Source: Takashimella koratensis (taxonomy: Eukaryota > Basidiomycota > Tremellomycetes > Trichosporonales > Tetragoniomycetaceae). From it: 64,000 bases of DNA. The stretch is from assembly GCA_003116875.1 (NCBI GenBank), contig BCKT01000007.1:124001-188000 (forward strand). Reading direction: 5' to 3'. The first letter of the stretch is position 1. The number at the start of each line of letters is the position of its first letter. A model generated the notes under the pieces. It ran no database searches, was not told the DNA's origin, and worked only from the letters and a program-made list of their open reading frames with translations. A program made the translations under genes and the position numbers. Of the stretch, positions 1-13,200 are shown in pieces.

Positions 1-3000
1 GACGACTTCATCCATGCCACTAGCCTTGGCTTCGTCAATTTGGCCTTGTCTTGCGTTACCCGCTTTAAAGCAAATATCAGCGTTCACTTCTCTAGATCAC
101 CTTCAACCTCCTGCTCGACGGGCCTGCGCCACTCTCGATGCCTCTACTCACTCAACGCAATAACCAAATTCAAAGACAACTTGCCCGCCGCCTCTTCTTC
201 CCTGATATGCCTAACTGCTGTGAGCCCATCCATGACTGGCATTTCCAAATCCATGAGGACACAATCAAATGGCTGTCCGCCCGAGTTTGGCGCCTCTGTA
301 CTCGAGACACGCCGGATCTTCTCGAGCGCTTCAAGCCCATTATCCGCGGCTTCGACGGTGAGGCCGATGTGTCTCAGTTGACGCAAGAGCACGGTCTGGT
401 TGATGATATTGTCCTCGACGACTAGGACGTGGGGTTTGGGGCCAGGTCCGAGGTGGGGTCGGGCCGCGGCTCGACCAGAAGAGTGGGAGGGGCTGTCCGC
501 GGTTCGAAGAGAGCTGGCCGTGTTGCGTTTTTTCAAGAGCGGTTTCCCTAGCTCGGGTGAGGTCGAAACCGAAGTCTCGTATGTCCGCTTCTGAGTCTGC
601 GCCGTTCGAGCCTGGATGAAGAACCGGAACGTGCTGCCCTTTCCGTGCTCGCTCGCGACTTCGATACGACCGCCCATGAGTTCGGTGATCTTGCGGCAAA
701 CGAACAGCCCCAAGCCGGATCCACCAAATACCGTGTGGGTCTTGGGTGAGACCTGGGAGAAGCGCTGGAACAGGACTTCGAGGTCCTTGGGGGTCAGACC
801 GGGTCCGGTGTCAGTCACCGCGACGTAAAGGTAGATTGGCATGTCGTCTTTCAGGATCTCAGGCCGGGAGGCTGGACGAGGCATGAGACACGAGCCCGGG
901 TTAGGCGGGTCAAAGCTGAGGTCGAAACGAAGCTCGATTCGTCGTGTGCTACTGTTGGAAGTGAATCGGATCCCGTTCGACAAGAGGTTGGTGACGACTT
1001 GGCCCAAGCGGACAGGGTCCGTTTTGATACAGTTAACTCCGACACGTTCGACGGATTCGCCAATGTTGAGGGTCAGTGCGATCCGTTTCATTCGAGCTTC
1101 GTTTTGGAAAATGGAGATGACTTTTTGAGCTTCGTTGTGGATATCTGTCTCGACGTCGAACATTTGAAGCATGTCGAGTTGGATTCGACCAAGAGAGAGG
1201 ACGTCGTTGGAGATTCGTTCTTGGGTAAGACCACATTGGTAGATGCTTTCCAGGGCTTCGAGGTCCTCGTTGATGGTCGTCACTAGCTGGTCGGTGGGGA
1301 CGAATGCAGAGTTGGTCTGGACGCTCGACTGGAGCTGCTCAAGCAATGCCGTGAGGTTGGTCTTGACCAGCGACGAGCACTGCATGAGCGAACTGATCGG
1401 ATTCCGGATCTCGTGCGAGGTGATATCGATAAGCAGTTCTTGTTGTCGTTTCGCCTCTTCAGCCTCGGCGCGACGTTGCTCGGCTTCCACCACTCGCTGG
1501 CGCTGAGATTCCTCGTGCAGCTTGCGCTCGCTGATATCGGTGACTGTGCCGAGGATCCCACGAAGGCCCGGTGCAACTTTGTCGAGTCGGATGACCTTGG
1601 TGGTCACCCATCGGCCGTTGGTCCACTGCCACTCGGCTGATCGCTCGGCAGCGTCGTCGATGAAAAACTGCTCCCACGTTTCCCGCACGGCATCGCGGTA
1701 CTCCTCCTTGATGTAGTCGCCCCAGTTGGTGACCGCAGAACCTTGCGGGAACCCAGACTGCTCGTACCATGCTTGATTGGCGTAGGTGACCTCGCCATTG
1801 GCGTCGCAGCGGAAGATACCGACCGGCGAGTGCTCCGACAACGTTCGCAGCTCGGTGGTCCGCTCGTCGAACGCGTCCTCGAGCGCTTTACGACGCCGAC
1901 CCAGCTGAACCTGCATATGGGCACGAGCAATGAGTTCACGCGCATTGAACGGTTTCGCCAGGTAATCGTCTGCACCCGCCAAGAGACCATCGACGCGGGC
2001 TTCGTCCCCGCCCCGCGCGGTCAACATGATGATCGGGATCATCTGTTGTGCGCGCGTTCCCGTCTTCAACACTGTGAGCATCCCAAACCCGTCGAGGCGG
2101 GGCATCATCACATCCGAAATGATCAGATCAGGTGGCTGCTTGTTGACCAAGTCAACAGCCTCAACACCGTCCCTTGCCTCGATGACGGTGCAGAATGGCG
2201 CAAAGATCGAACGCATGTACCGACGCGTATCGCTCGAGTCGTCGACAAGGAGAATTAGGTCGTCTTTCTTGAAATAGAGTGTACCTGGGTCGATCCCTCT
2301 CGAGCTCTGGTTGGACGACTCGCCAGAGATTCCTCCTGATCCACCCGACTCGCTCGAATCGTCGGCACTACTCCCCTCTCGATCCTTGTTCCACTGTAAC
2401 GCCTCATCGACGATACCTTGGCCGTAGGTTGTCTGGGATGGATGTTCGTGCTCGGCGCCGGCAATCAGTTCGATGGCCTCGTCGGGTAGATGGTCTCGAC
2501 CAAGCGGGAGTCGAACACGGAAGACTGATCCATGCGACCCATCCAACGACTCTGGCTCAGTCACACTCTCAATCTCCAAGGTACCGCCGTGAAGCTTGAT
2601 CAGCTCCTTGACGAGGGCGAGACCGATTCCGGTACCCTCGTGCGACCGGCTGACCGATTGAACTCGGTGGAATCGCTCGCCAACGAGATCGAGGTCCTTG
2701 GCCGGGATCCCGACACCGGTATCTTGCACAGCGAAGACCGCCTCGGTCAAAGTGTACGACAAGCTGACTTTGATCGATCCATACATGGTATACTTGAGTG
2801 CGTTTCCGATAAGATTGAAGATGATCTTCTCCCAATGTTCCGTGTCGACGTAAGTGTCTTTGGCCGACAGATCACACTCGACAATGTACTTGAGTTTGGA
2901 CCTTTCGATTGCGCCACGGAAGAGGGCTGACAAATCGCGCGTCATCTTGCCGAGCGTGACGATTCGGAACGAGCCCTTGAGTCGACCCGCCTCGAGTCGA

Positions 3001-6000
3001 CTCACATCCATGAGCGTCGAGACGAGGCGAGTAAGTCGCCGAACGTTTCGTCGAACCATGAGCAAATTCTCCTTCTTCGGTCCATCTGGAGTCTCAACGA
3101 GGAGGTCGTCGATCGGTCCGGCGACGAGGGTAAGTGGGGTTCGCAATTCGTGGCTGACGTTGGAGAACAGCAGGCTCTTTGCTCGATCAAGTGCTGCCAG
3201 GTCTTCGATCCGCATCCGCTCAGCCTCATATGATCTAACCGCGGCAAGGCCCGAGGCCATCTGGAGTTTAAGTACGTGAATGAACGACTCATAGTCGTCG
3301 TCGAACGGTCGACGAATACTGAGACCCAAGATCAAGACGGCACCGGGTACACCGTCGTCCGAGTCGCTTGCAATCGGAACGACGACGGCGGAGCTGGGGA
3401 GCTCGTCCCATATCCGAATTGGGTAGTCTCGAATCATACTGAGGCAGTCCTCAATCAAGATGAGTCGGCGCGAAGTGAGGGCTTCCTGAATCGGCCAACT
3501 GTCAATCTTGATAGGGTTGTGAGGGGTGTTGGCACCGCCCGCGACACTGCCGTCGTCGGTGACGGGGCTCATCGAGCGCGGGATCTGTGCGTGACCAATG
3601 CTCGAAGACATGGAAACCGCGGGCGAGTGGAGCGAGTGGGAAAAGGCGACGGGCGGGCCTGGTCGACCTTCGCGCACCTTGGCCTTGAGCGAGATATTTA
3701 AGACGGCCGGAGCAGAGATGTGGTTATCGGGAACACCGACGCCGCCAGAGTAAACAACATTGACGCGGTCAGACCCGTTATCAGCGAGAGCGATGGTGCC
3801 CGAGACTGACGCCTTGCGCGAGTCAGGACGTTGTTGGGCCGGCTCGACGTGGTATAGCAGTGCGAAGGGGACGTCCTTGGCGTTGGACGCGAGGATCTCT
3901 ACGACTGCGCGGTCAAACTCGCGCATCGTTCGGGCGATAGCTGGGATGTCAACAACGTTTAATTCAGCAACCCAGCAACCTACATGTCCGCTCTCCCATC
4001 TCTCGCACCGTTGCCAGCCGCCGCTCTGCCAAGACCTTCTTGGTCGTATCGATCGTCGCGTTCCAGAGACCACCAAACGATCCGTCCTCTTGTACGACCG
4101 GCACCCACATCCACGAATGATAGTGCTCAAACGTCCCGCTCCCTTGGTGTGGAAGTTGTTTGAATAAGAGAAAGTCTGACACGTCAGCTTTCATCACATC
4201 CTCACTCACCATCCTCCTTGTAGACTGGGGTTCCGCCAAGGACGAGTTCAGACAACGGGCCGAGGGTATTCCAGATCTCCGCCCATGCCACGGGTCCCGA
4301 CATCCCAAAGATGTGCGGGTGCTTGTGGATCGTATCCGAGTAAGGTCCGTTATAAATGAGCGTCAACTCTGGCCCCCACCAAAGACAACATTGATGTGGG
4401 TAGAGCATGACAAGGGAGACGATCGTTCTCAGACTCTGCGGCCACTGTTCTCTTGGCCCCAGTGGTGTCTGACTCCAATTGGTCGTGTTGAGCAGATCAT
4501 GTACGTCGAGAGACTTGCCATCGATCGTTTCGCGTTTGATAGGAGGACGCCGACTGATCGATCCGTCGCGGTTGTAGAAGATTGGTCGACCAGGCGTCGG
4601 GTCGAGCGAGGTGAGTTCGGTACCGACATCGTCTGGGCTGGTCATGGCTGTACGCAATGCTGCAACGGGTGATCCGAATACCCCTGATCGCGTGCTGTTC
4701 ACGCCGCCAGAACTGAGGACGGTCTTGCGAGGTTCAAGTTTGGGCTGGTTGGCGTAGAGCTGCTCGCCGAGGATGGGTTGCGGGTCGTCCAGCTTCATGC
4801 CCTCTATTCCGGCGCCGCTTGAACCTCTGCTCCCGCGGACTGCGGGCTCCTCTGCGATCGGGTCATTCGGGATGAACGCGCTCCGTGGGATTGTCGTGAT
4901 GATTGTGAACGTATGAGTCGACATTTGGACCCGCCCTGTCCGGCGGTACTGGTGTACTGGCATACGAGTTTGGCAGAACTCGAGCGTGACGCGGCCAGGT
5001 CGGACGAGGTCGACTTTGAGGGTGAGTGGGATGGGTAAACCTTCGATTGAGTCAATCCCGAGTGCCTCGGAGGCTGAGTGGGGGTCAGATGCCGATGAAC
5101 GATCTTCGTAGGGGACTTCAGCTTCCCAGAATCCCGGCGGCGCCTCGGTGCCGTCACTGCCGATTCGAGAAGGTCCAGCCATGTCGACGTCGATATCGGC
5201 AGCTGGGTGTAGACCGGCGGCAGTGGTACTCGTGCCTTGTGACGGTGTGGTTGACGGCATTGATCGCGGGGTTGGCAACGCACCCGCCGAACCGAGGGAC
5301 GAAGATGGAGGTGGGTATCCCAGCTTGAGACCTGCAACTCGAGCCGCCGAGATGCGCCGCTCCTTGACCCGAGCCTGGACTGCACCGCTCACCCAGTCAC
5401 CAAGCAGCCGCGCGCCATCGGTTGTCATGCACTCGAGCAACTTGCGGCCCTGCGTCAGGTTCTGCCACTTGGAGTTTGTCCACACAGGCTCAAACGGCTG
5501 GATTGTGTAATGCGTCGACCGGGTGAACGCCGGGGGCTGGGTGAGCGGGGCCGGGGGGGCGTCTGCATCTTCGTCGGCCGGCAGAGGGATTGGTGAGATG
5601 AGCACGAACGCGGGATATGGGTAGGCCTAAAGGTCGTCAGTTGAACCTATTTAATATATGGCTCACCTCGAGGAACTGGGTGGGCAGGTCCGAGAGGTCG
5701 ATGCCAGTGTCGGCCATGATGTGTTTTCCCTCTGGGACGACGGGGGCGATAGCATCCCACGACGCCTGAACGGCGGGGATGACTGTCTTCGAGTTGGCGA
5801 AGCGCGTCTGCCCGGCGTGTCGCTCGAGCTCGGGAGCGAGCAAGGGCTGAGATGATGGGACAACGGTGGATGGGGAGATTGACGGGGATGTAGCAGGTAG
5901 AAGCGAGGTGACGGACCCGCGTTGTGCTGGCGGCTGCCGTGGTTGTGGAGGGGTGATTGAGGGCTCGGGAAGCTGAGGTGCGGCAGCTGCTTGCCGTGGT

Positions 6001-6200
6001 TGGGGCTGGGCGAGCGATGGGAGCTGTGGTGGTTGCTGTTGTTGTTGTTGAGCAGCAGCGGCCAGTTGTTTCGAGGTGAAAGGGACAGGTAGGGCAGGCG
6101 TGGTTGATGACGAACTCGAGGTGGACGTAGTGGGCGCTGGGACCGGCGCTGGCACTGACGCAGACGCAGATCCCGAAGCGAGGGCTTTTTCGACCTCCAT
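1..6200 (-). CDS. Dual hybrid histidine kinase (two kinase modules, two receiver domains), 3' end outside window
   Basis: Two-component sensor; in fungi such kinases pass phosphate through an Hpt protein to response regulators. Exons: 6200-5667, 5626-4210, 4175-3984, 3940-152, 62-<1 (introns 40, 34, 43 and 89 nt), giving about 1,998 codons in the window. Order seen: Pro/Gln/Ser-rich N-terminus (1-178); a PAS-like domain around 552-650 with the TPLGPREQWPQSLRT signature; a GAF-like region; HisKA with SHELRTPL (His about 978); HATPase with NLIGNALKYT and DTGVGIP; a receiver with IISDVMMPRLDG; a second PAS; a second HisKA with SHEIRNP; a second HATPase with NLLSNG and DTGPGL; and a C-terminal receiver with VLMDLEMPVMDG. 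Both phospho-His and both phospho-Asp are present, so both modules may be active. Exon 5 reads TGNARQGQIDEAKASGMDE, the end of the receiver, so the remainder lies left of the window. The ligand sensed is unknown. Confidence 0.93.
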
Positions 6201-6690
6201 TGGGTAGGATCACGAAGGGGAGGGAGGGGAGAGGGAGGGGGGGGGGNGGGGAGAGGGAGAGGAGCAAAGTGGTCGAGAGTGCGGTGGAGAGGAGCACGAG
6301 GGACCGAGAGATCTGGCGGTAGGGTGGGTGGACCGGATCGATGGGAAACCCCGTGGAGCTGAGGCGGAAGGGGTGCCAAGCGAGACGCAGTCAGAGACGC
6401 AGTCACAGGTAATCAGACACCGGCCAGGCCTGACGGAGCGGTGGTGGCTTGGACGAAGGAGTGCGGACCAAGGACCAAGGACCAAGACGAGGACGAGGAC
6501 GAGGACGAGGACCTGGGACCGAGGTGTCGGAATCCGATGGAGAGTCGATTAAATGGAAGGAGAGGGAAAAAAAGAAAAGAATAATATAAAAGGTTAAAAG
6601 CAAGGTTCGGTTGACCCGGCGGTCTAAGATGGCCCAGACCGGGCGGTCGTCGCTAGGAACCACGTCAGATGATACGATCGAGGAGGAGGA

Positions 6691-6760
<70 letters not shown>

Positions 6761-8785
6761 AGGTGGTGGGAGATGGGCGAGGGCGATGAGGTCGTGGGGG
6801 ATGACGAAAAGCAGAGCAGTGGTCGTACCTTGTTCTATCCCAACGATGCGTGGGTCAACTCAACCACCTGGACGCAGTGTCGGCGGTGTCGCGCTCTTGA
6901 TGCGATGACGATGAACCGGGACCACCGATGGAGTATGTCCTCTTTCACTCTGACTTTGGCTCAAGCGGTGGACTTGGGACGCGGACGGGACTGATGACGC
7001 CGTGTATATGCTTGTCGATAGCTAGCTCCTGTGGGATGCCTACTAGCTTGTGGACACGGTATGCTGCGCGCGACTGTTGCCGATAGGTTCTCGAGGAACG
7101 AGGTCCGTGAGGCGCTGCTCTGGACCGCCGTGAACAATGCGAGGTGAGAAGAGAATGGTTAGATGTGAAGAGTGTCGACGCTGAAATTGATACCTTGCAA
7201 AGCCAGTCGATTCATGCCCATGCTATTCACTCATCCCTCGTGGCTTGCCCCTCTTTCCTCGGCCCTCTACCGCCGCGAATGCAACTGAACTGCTATGGTC
7301 CTAAGAAGCAGGCCCAGACTCTCCCCCGTCTTTCGCGGCGTACTCCACCCCGACAACTCCCGCGGCACCACGGCCCTTGTCCTCTCTCCGACCCCTCCGC
7401 GCCGCCCCAGTCTTGTTGACATGGCCCGAGAGGAAAAAAAAAACCCAACCAGATTTCGTGGCGTCCGAGAGCAAGTGTCGACCTCGCCCTCCGTCTCGGT
7501 GCCCGGCTGCATTTGGGTGCGGGTGCGCTTTGCTCTGCTCTGGTGTTCCCCGTGTTTAGAGTTTCTCGGAACAGGGGGGGGGCAGGGTCGGGTTGGGTTC
7601 GGGTTGGGGCCCGGGGCAAGGGGAGGAAAAGGGTGAAGGGGCAGGGCCAAAAACCAGTGACGCCCATGACGTGGGTGTGGACCGGAGACGAGGGGATCGA
7701 ATGGCCTTTGGACAAGAGGATGAGGTGACAGCCACAGGGCAGCAAATGGCAGGCACTCAGAGACACAGAGACACGACCCGTTTGCATGGCCGCCCCAGCT
7801 GTTCTTTTTCCCTCGTGCTCAGGTCACGGCCGCTGCGGGGACCGGAGCGCGACCTGAGCACAAGCAGCCAGCCAAGAACCCGAGCGACCTTGTGGCCCCG
7901 TACTTCTCAACGATTCCCTCTGCATGGCTACAGACCAAAACCAAAGCAGCACTGTGGTCTCATCCCTCATCACTTCGCAGCAGTCCCTACGCAAGCACGA
8001 CCCTCACGTGAACTCTCAGACTGGCCAGATCTCTTTGCTCTCCCGACATCCTCGTCAGCGGCACTGAGCGACTTGGACGCTAAATGCCCGTCATACAGCT
8101 TACCCATTCGTCATCAGCATGTCTACTGCGTGGCGCGGTGCCTCTTGCAGTCTAGATCTTGCCTGCGTAGCTTGTACACTTCCGTGCTGAGGGGTTGGGA
8201 CCGATCCAGGGTGGTCTGCATCGGCAACAGCCGCAATATACCGGGCAGGCTAACGGTTGACCCGCTATCTCTTGAGCGGGGTGAGTAGGAGTTGAGGAGG
8301 GTATGAGTCATACCCCTCGACCCATCGTCATCGGGGGCTCGAATGGACGACCGCATACATGTCTTCGGCCGGTTCAATACACCGTACGTAGCTCTTCGGG
8401 TGAACCTTGGCCCCGACCCAGTGTCCAGGCCGGCGGGATATCGATAGCGCCTATGGAGATTTCAAGGTTTCCAACTACTGTCCAGTTCTCTGGTGTTCGA
8501 GTGACTAACCCTCGTCTCAGCTGCGGCGGTAGACTACATACTCCTTCACCACATGTTGGCGGGTTCAGAGCGGCGGCAGTGATGAACAACCGGGGAGTCG
8601 AAATACCTCCCAGCCAAGATGACCACTGAGCCAACGCATGTTCAGCGTTTTCTCCACTATCGGGGTCAGGTTCTGGAATCGTTGTGTACATAGGGTTACA
8701 TCGCATATCTCGATCACACCCATCAATGAGACAAGGGGCATCCACTGACTCTTACCTTTCATGGCTCACTGCGCGCTGGGAACCA
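6201..8785. other. Gene-poor stretch upstream of the hybrid kinase
   Basis: No ORF here resembles a known family on either strand, and no convincing exon chain was found. It holds an unresolved base (N) at 6247 inside a G-rich patch, short AGGACG-type repeats near 6480-6515, and a 65-nt G run at 6694-6758. The part next to 6200 is presumably promoter and 5' leader of the kinase gene. The 231-codon ORF at 7593-8288 looks like chance translation of GC-rich DNA. Confidence 0.5.
6694..6758 (+). repeat. Poly(G) tract, 65 nt
   Basis: An uninterrupted run of 65 G follows a short GGA repeat. It lies about 0.5 kb upstream of the hybrid-kinase start. Such tracts can form G-quadruplexes, exclude nucleosomes and are hypermutable; they are also a classic source of sequencing-length error, so the exact length is uncertain. 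Confidence 0.9.
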
Positions 8786-9758
8786 TTACTCAATGTCCAT
8801 CCCATCTCTTGCAGATTTCATCCCTCGACCTGCCGGATCCGCGCTCGTGCTCGTCTCTTTCGCGGCAAGACTGTTGCTCGCGTGAAGTCGGATGGTCGCC
8901 CATGGACTCGCTTTGAATGCTGGGTGCTTCATCACAGCTGGTATCCGCTTGGCGTTGGTGGCTCTGTCCAACCGCGAGCGTAGCGAGCGGTGTAAAACGA
9001 AGGTCCAAGAGATTGGGGAATCACGTAAATGCAAAGAGGGAACATGAGCATCTTCCCTTCTGAAGGTCTCAATCACTTGGCCACTCACATTTGAGCCCTC
9101 CTTGCGGATTCCTTCAACGTCCTCCCCTTGCCTTCACCTATCAACCCATCTTCTTCCCTCTCCTTCTTCCCCTTCCCTTTCCCATTCTCTCTTTCCACGT
9201 CTCCCTTCCCTCCCTTCCCTTTCTCTTTCCCAACAACTACACTCCCCATCCCTGCTGCACTCTCCTCGGAAGGATGCACCTCCTCCAGCGCCTCGGCCAT
9301 CGCGTCCATCCTTCCCCCCGCGAGCCTCTCCCGCGCTTTACGTTTCTCCCGTTTCACGTGGGAGCGGGAGTACGGGTGAGAACCGGGGAGAGTGGGGTCG
9401 AAGCCTGGGGTTGGTGTGATAGGGGGAGGTTTGAGAGTGCGTGTTTTAGTTTTAGATGGACGAGAAGAGAGGAGCTCGGCGACCTGTGAGAAAAGGTTGA
9501 GAAGTAGGTGCATTAGAGACGGTCAGCCAGGGCTTGTTGAGGCTTGATCATGGACGCAAAAGTGACGCACCGACTGTTGCTCTCCCGAACCAGGTAAGAC
9601 CCGCTCCACCTGGTGGTCTGGGGCCACATCGAGTCTGCGCTTTGCTGGGATCTGAACGGCACTCGAGTGGCGCGTAGATCGTTTCGTACGTGTCGCTCCG
9701 GGCTGTAGAGGGATCAGCAAGCAGCTCGCGTGATCAGGTTTACAGGCCTCGGAGACAT
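8786..9758 (-). CDS. SLX9: SLX9-like ribosome biogenesis protein
   Basis: Slx9 is a nucleolar factor needed for 18S rRNA maturation and export of the 40S precursor. Exons: 9758-9744, 9702-9571, 9483-9089, 8963-8786; 239 aa. The reading frame closes exactly across introns of 41, 87 and 125 nt. The N-terminus is basic. Then comes VKREKRKARERLAGGRMDAM, which corresponds to the family's basic KREKR block. The C-terminus contains AVMKHPAFKASPWATIRLHA, matching the family's diagnostic HPAF-x-x-(N/S)P(F/W)ATIR-x-H motif. The first exon is only 15 nt and its donor (GTAAAC) is weak, so the exact start is less certain than the rest. It is divergently transcribed from the gene at 10246. Confidence 0.8.
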
Positions 9759-10245
9759 CAAGGGGTGTCCTTGCGAAGACCAGCTGGGCTCAGGTAGCAA
9801 TACGCGAGGAGTTATGCCGGAGTGTCTAAGATGTAGAAGCGAGACTGACCATGATGATCCCCTCTGAGACGGGTGAGAGTGACCTTGAGAATGAGTGGTG
9901 GGTGGTGGGTAGTGTGCAATGGTCAATGGTTAAACGACAACTGCTCTTTGGAATCGATTGTGGATCCGAAAATTTCTGAAAATGATCTTGGATTTATTTG
10001 GGTTTCATTTTGGATTTCCACTTTATCTCATTCGCTACCTACCTCGACCTCGACATTGTTGCCTTCTCCCTCTCCATCCCCTCCTCCCTCCATCCCCTCC
10101 TGCCCCTCTCTCCTCCCTCCTCTCCCTCTCGCCTGCTCGGTCTCCCCCTGGTCCGTTTCGACCGACCGCTCGATTTCCGTTCCTCCTTCGCCGCCTTCGC
10201 CGCCTTCGCCGCTCGTCCGCTCGATCCTTCCATGTCGATCTTACA
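9759..10245. promoter_or_regulatory. Divergent promoter between SLX9 and the 1,002-aa protein gene
   Basis: The 487-bp interval between two divergent starts. The half next to 10246 (about 10030-10240) is almost pure pyrimidine on the plus strand, typical of fungal promoters or 5' leaders. It is open in the downstream frame, with an upstream ATG at 9982, but its composition argues against it being coding. Confidence 0.5.
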
Positions 10246-13200
10246 ATGACCCGGTCGGTCTCTCTTCTGCTCTTCACTGCATCCTACCTCCTCTCGCATC
10301 TCTCGCATATCCTCCTCCTCCCCTCCTCTCCTCCTCTTCGACCTCTTCATCTCTCCCTCACCCCGCCGCTGACCATTTCCAGAATCCGACTTGGCCGTGC
10401 CCTCTCGGCCTCGTTCACTCCATGTCGACACCTCACCTCTTCCCCCTCTTTTCACTCTCTACACCACCACTCTCTTCCCCCTTCTCTCCCGCCTCCTCTC
10501 CCGCTCTTTTCCTACCCTAACACGGGCCCTTCTTCCTCCTCTCCACTCGCTTCCCTCCCTGCTCCCCCTTTCCTCTCGTTCTCCCCTTCTCCCTTCGCCT
10601 CGTCGTCTAAAGTCACTCTCGACGATTTCCTCAACTTGGACCATAGCGACCCATTTTTCGCTGCTCTCAACTATGCGCACGAAGATGAGCTCGTCGCGGC
10701 TTTAACTAGTCGTTCTCCACCTCGCCACTCTTCTCCCTCCTCATCCTTCTCTCCATCAATCTCTGCATCTTCTTCGCACCAATCTCTCGCTCAGCACGAC
10801 CGCTGGATCGAGCCTGCGACAGCTTACATTGGCCTCCGATCCAGTTCCTTATTCAATCACTACCTCTACCTCCTCCTCCCGCACATCTCGCACGTATACG
10901 CCCTCCTCCGACCGTCGGGACTACACCATGTCCTTGTCTCCGACCTGCTTTTGCGAAACCCGGACCCGCGGGCATTACGGGACTGCCTCGAAGCGGATGC
11001 GGCGGTGGCCGCATCGAGTCAGGCCCCGCCGATCGCGCGGATCCGTAAGGGGAAGGATCGAGCCAGGATGATGACTCGTCGAAGGGAGGCTATACCAGCT
11101 ATTCCCCGTGGTGCCGAACCCGAGAGCAATCGACTTCGCCCTAGCGTCGTTGCGCAAGTCTACGCTGTGGTTCAGCCGTCTCTTCGGCGTCGAACCATCC
11201 CTCGTCTCTCTCGAATGACCAACCTCTCCATCGCGCGGGTTCTCATCACATCTCCTTCTTCCTCTTCCATTCCCTCACCTCTGACCGAATCCCCTCTTCA
11301 TCTGCCTCTGCACTCCTCAACTTCCTCCACCACCACCACCTCCACCTCCACGGCCTCCCCGTCCATCACCATCTTGACCCTCTCCGAACTATACTGGGAC
11401 ATTGTCGCCACCACCACTTTTACCCCGGAAGGTTGCTGGCGCCTGTTCGAGCTCGTCATGCACTTCACCCACCACGGCCCTCGTGGTGACGAAGAGGCTT
11501 TACGTGCTGTTCAGTACTTGATCAAGATTGGGAAAATCCCTTCGAGCGCAATAGGCAAAGGAAGCAGTCGAGATCACCCGAGAGCACAGGCGGTGCTCGT
11601 GCTTTCCGTCATGCTGAGGGCGTGTATAGGCTGGAAGCTGAGAAGACGGGCGTTGCAGGTCGCAGAGAGGCTGAGGGACGTGGTGTTGGAGGAGCAGAGG
11701 GGAAAGATGAGTGGCGTTCAACAAATATCGCCTGCCTCTCAACCCGCAATCGACCTCTTGCTCCAGTCATGCCGCGTAATCATCGCCCGAGGGGATTCTA
11801 CATTTCAACAATGGGTAACCGAGATGCTCCTTGACCTACACCCCTTCTGTTTCCCCTCTTCAACCTTATCTACCTCGACCCTTTTCACCTCGACTTCCTC
11901 CACAGGCTCAGGGACTTCTTCGGACGCACTTATCCACGCCTTCACCTCCACGCTCAACATGCACCTCGCCTCCCTCACCCCTTCCGGAACAGCGAGGGTA
12001 TACACTCGTCTCCCAAAGTACCTCGTACCGGCAGTGAACCCGAGCAACGTACTCCGGATCGCCCAGGGCGCAGCGGACGCGGTGGGCACGGCTCAGGGAT
12101 TGGGAGGAGCAGGGACCCAGGCCTTGCAGAAGGCATCAGAAGTGGCTGTAGTTGGTGGAGAAGGGGGACCGGAAGCCTGGGTCGTGCTCAAACGAATCGG
12201 GGAGAACCTTCTTGCTCCTGTCGCCAACCACGCCGATTCCAACAACTCCAACGACGTAGGCTCTCGCCCGGACTTCCAGTCCATAGTCTCGCACGATTCG
12301 CTCGAGTCTAGGGTGCCCCTTGTCGCAGACTCGTTCCCGGTAACCCTAAGAGCAGGTATCGTCTGTGCCTTTGCCGAAGCGGGAAGGTTTAGACATCTCG
12401 AGAAGCTGTATCGCCGATGGTATGGCGACCAAACTGGGTCGCAGTCAGTTTCGAGATCATCGAACTCGTGTTTGGCGCCGGACGTCATAGTTGCTGTCGT
12501 CTCTGCTTTAGCTGGACCCTCTTCGTCGTCGAAACATACCGCGGTGACTTGGCATTCATCTTCAATCGCATCTTCGTCGTCGCCTCCACCGTTTTCGCTT
12601 TCTTCTTTCAAGTCCGGCCCCAACTTTTCCGCAGAGGATGGGACAGTGTACATTCGCGAACCCGGTCCTGGATCTTCGACTCGGCGCGACCTCGCTCGGT
12701 CGATCGTCGCTCACTTTCAAGCTCGATCGGGAGCGCGGAGAGAAGAGAGATTGGGCGCTGTGGTGCTTGCTCAAATGGCGATGCGGGACCACCGGGCGGT
12801 GAGAGCGACGATGCGGGAGCTGCTTCAGGTCGAGGGCAAGAGCAAGGGCAAGGCCGGGATGGGAGGTAGTGGATCGGATCCTGATGAGCGGAAGCAAGGG
12901 GAAGCGAAAGGCGGTGATGAGTGGGCCAAGGTAGACAAGGTAGATCTTGTGGAGATTGTGGAAGCCCTAGTGAAGAAACGAGAAGAAGCAGGGGACGATC
13001 TGAGGATTTTGGCATGGTTATATGCCAGCGCTAGGGAAGCGGGTTTAAATTTGGTCGCTGATCCGAAGAAAGGACGGATGGAGCAAGCCGAGGATGCCTT
13101 TGCGGTAAAGAAAAAAGAAGTAAAGGTACCTAAGGCAGAGAGGGTGGCGGAGGGGGCGAATGTCAGGTCGAGCATCAGTCAGGCGAGGATGAGAGCGAAA

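Noticed and set aside
6240..6255. Unresolved base N at 6247 as a possible gene break
   Set aside because: It lies upstream of the kinase ATG in a G-rich patch and interrupts no supported reading frame.
7593..8288. 231-codon plus-strand ORF in the gene-poor region
   Set aside because: No family resemblance, no codon bias, Arg/Ser/Pro composition typical of chance ORFs in this DNA.
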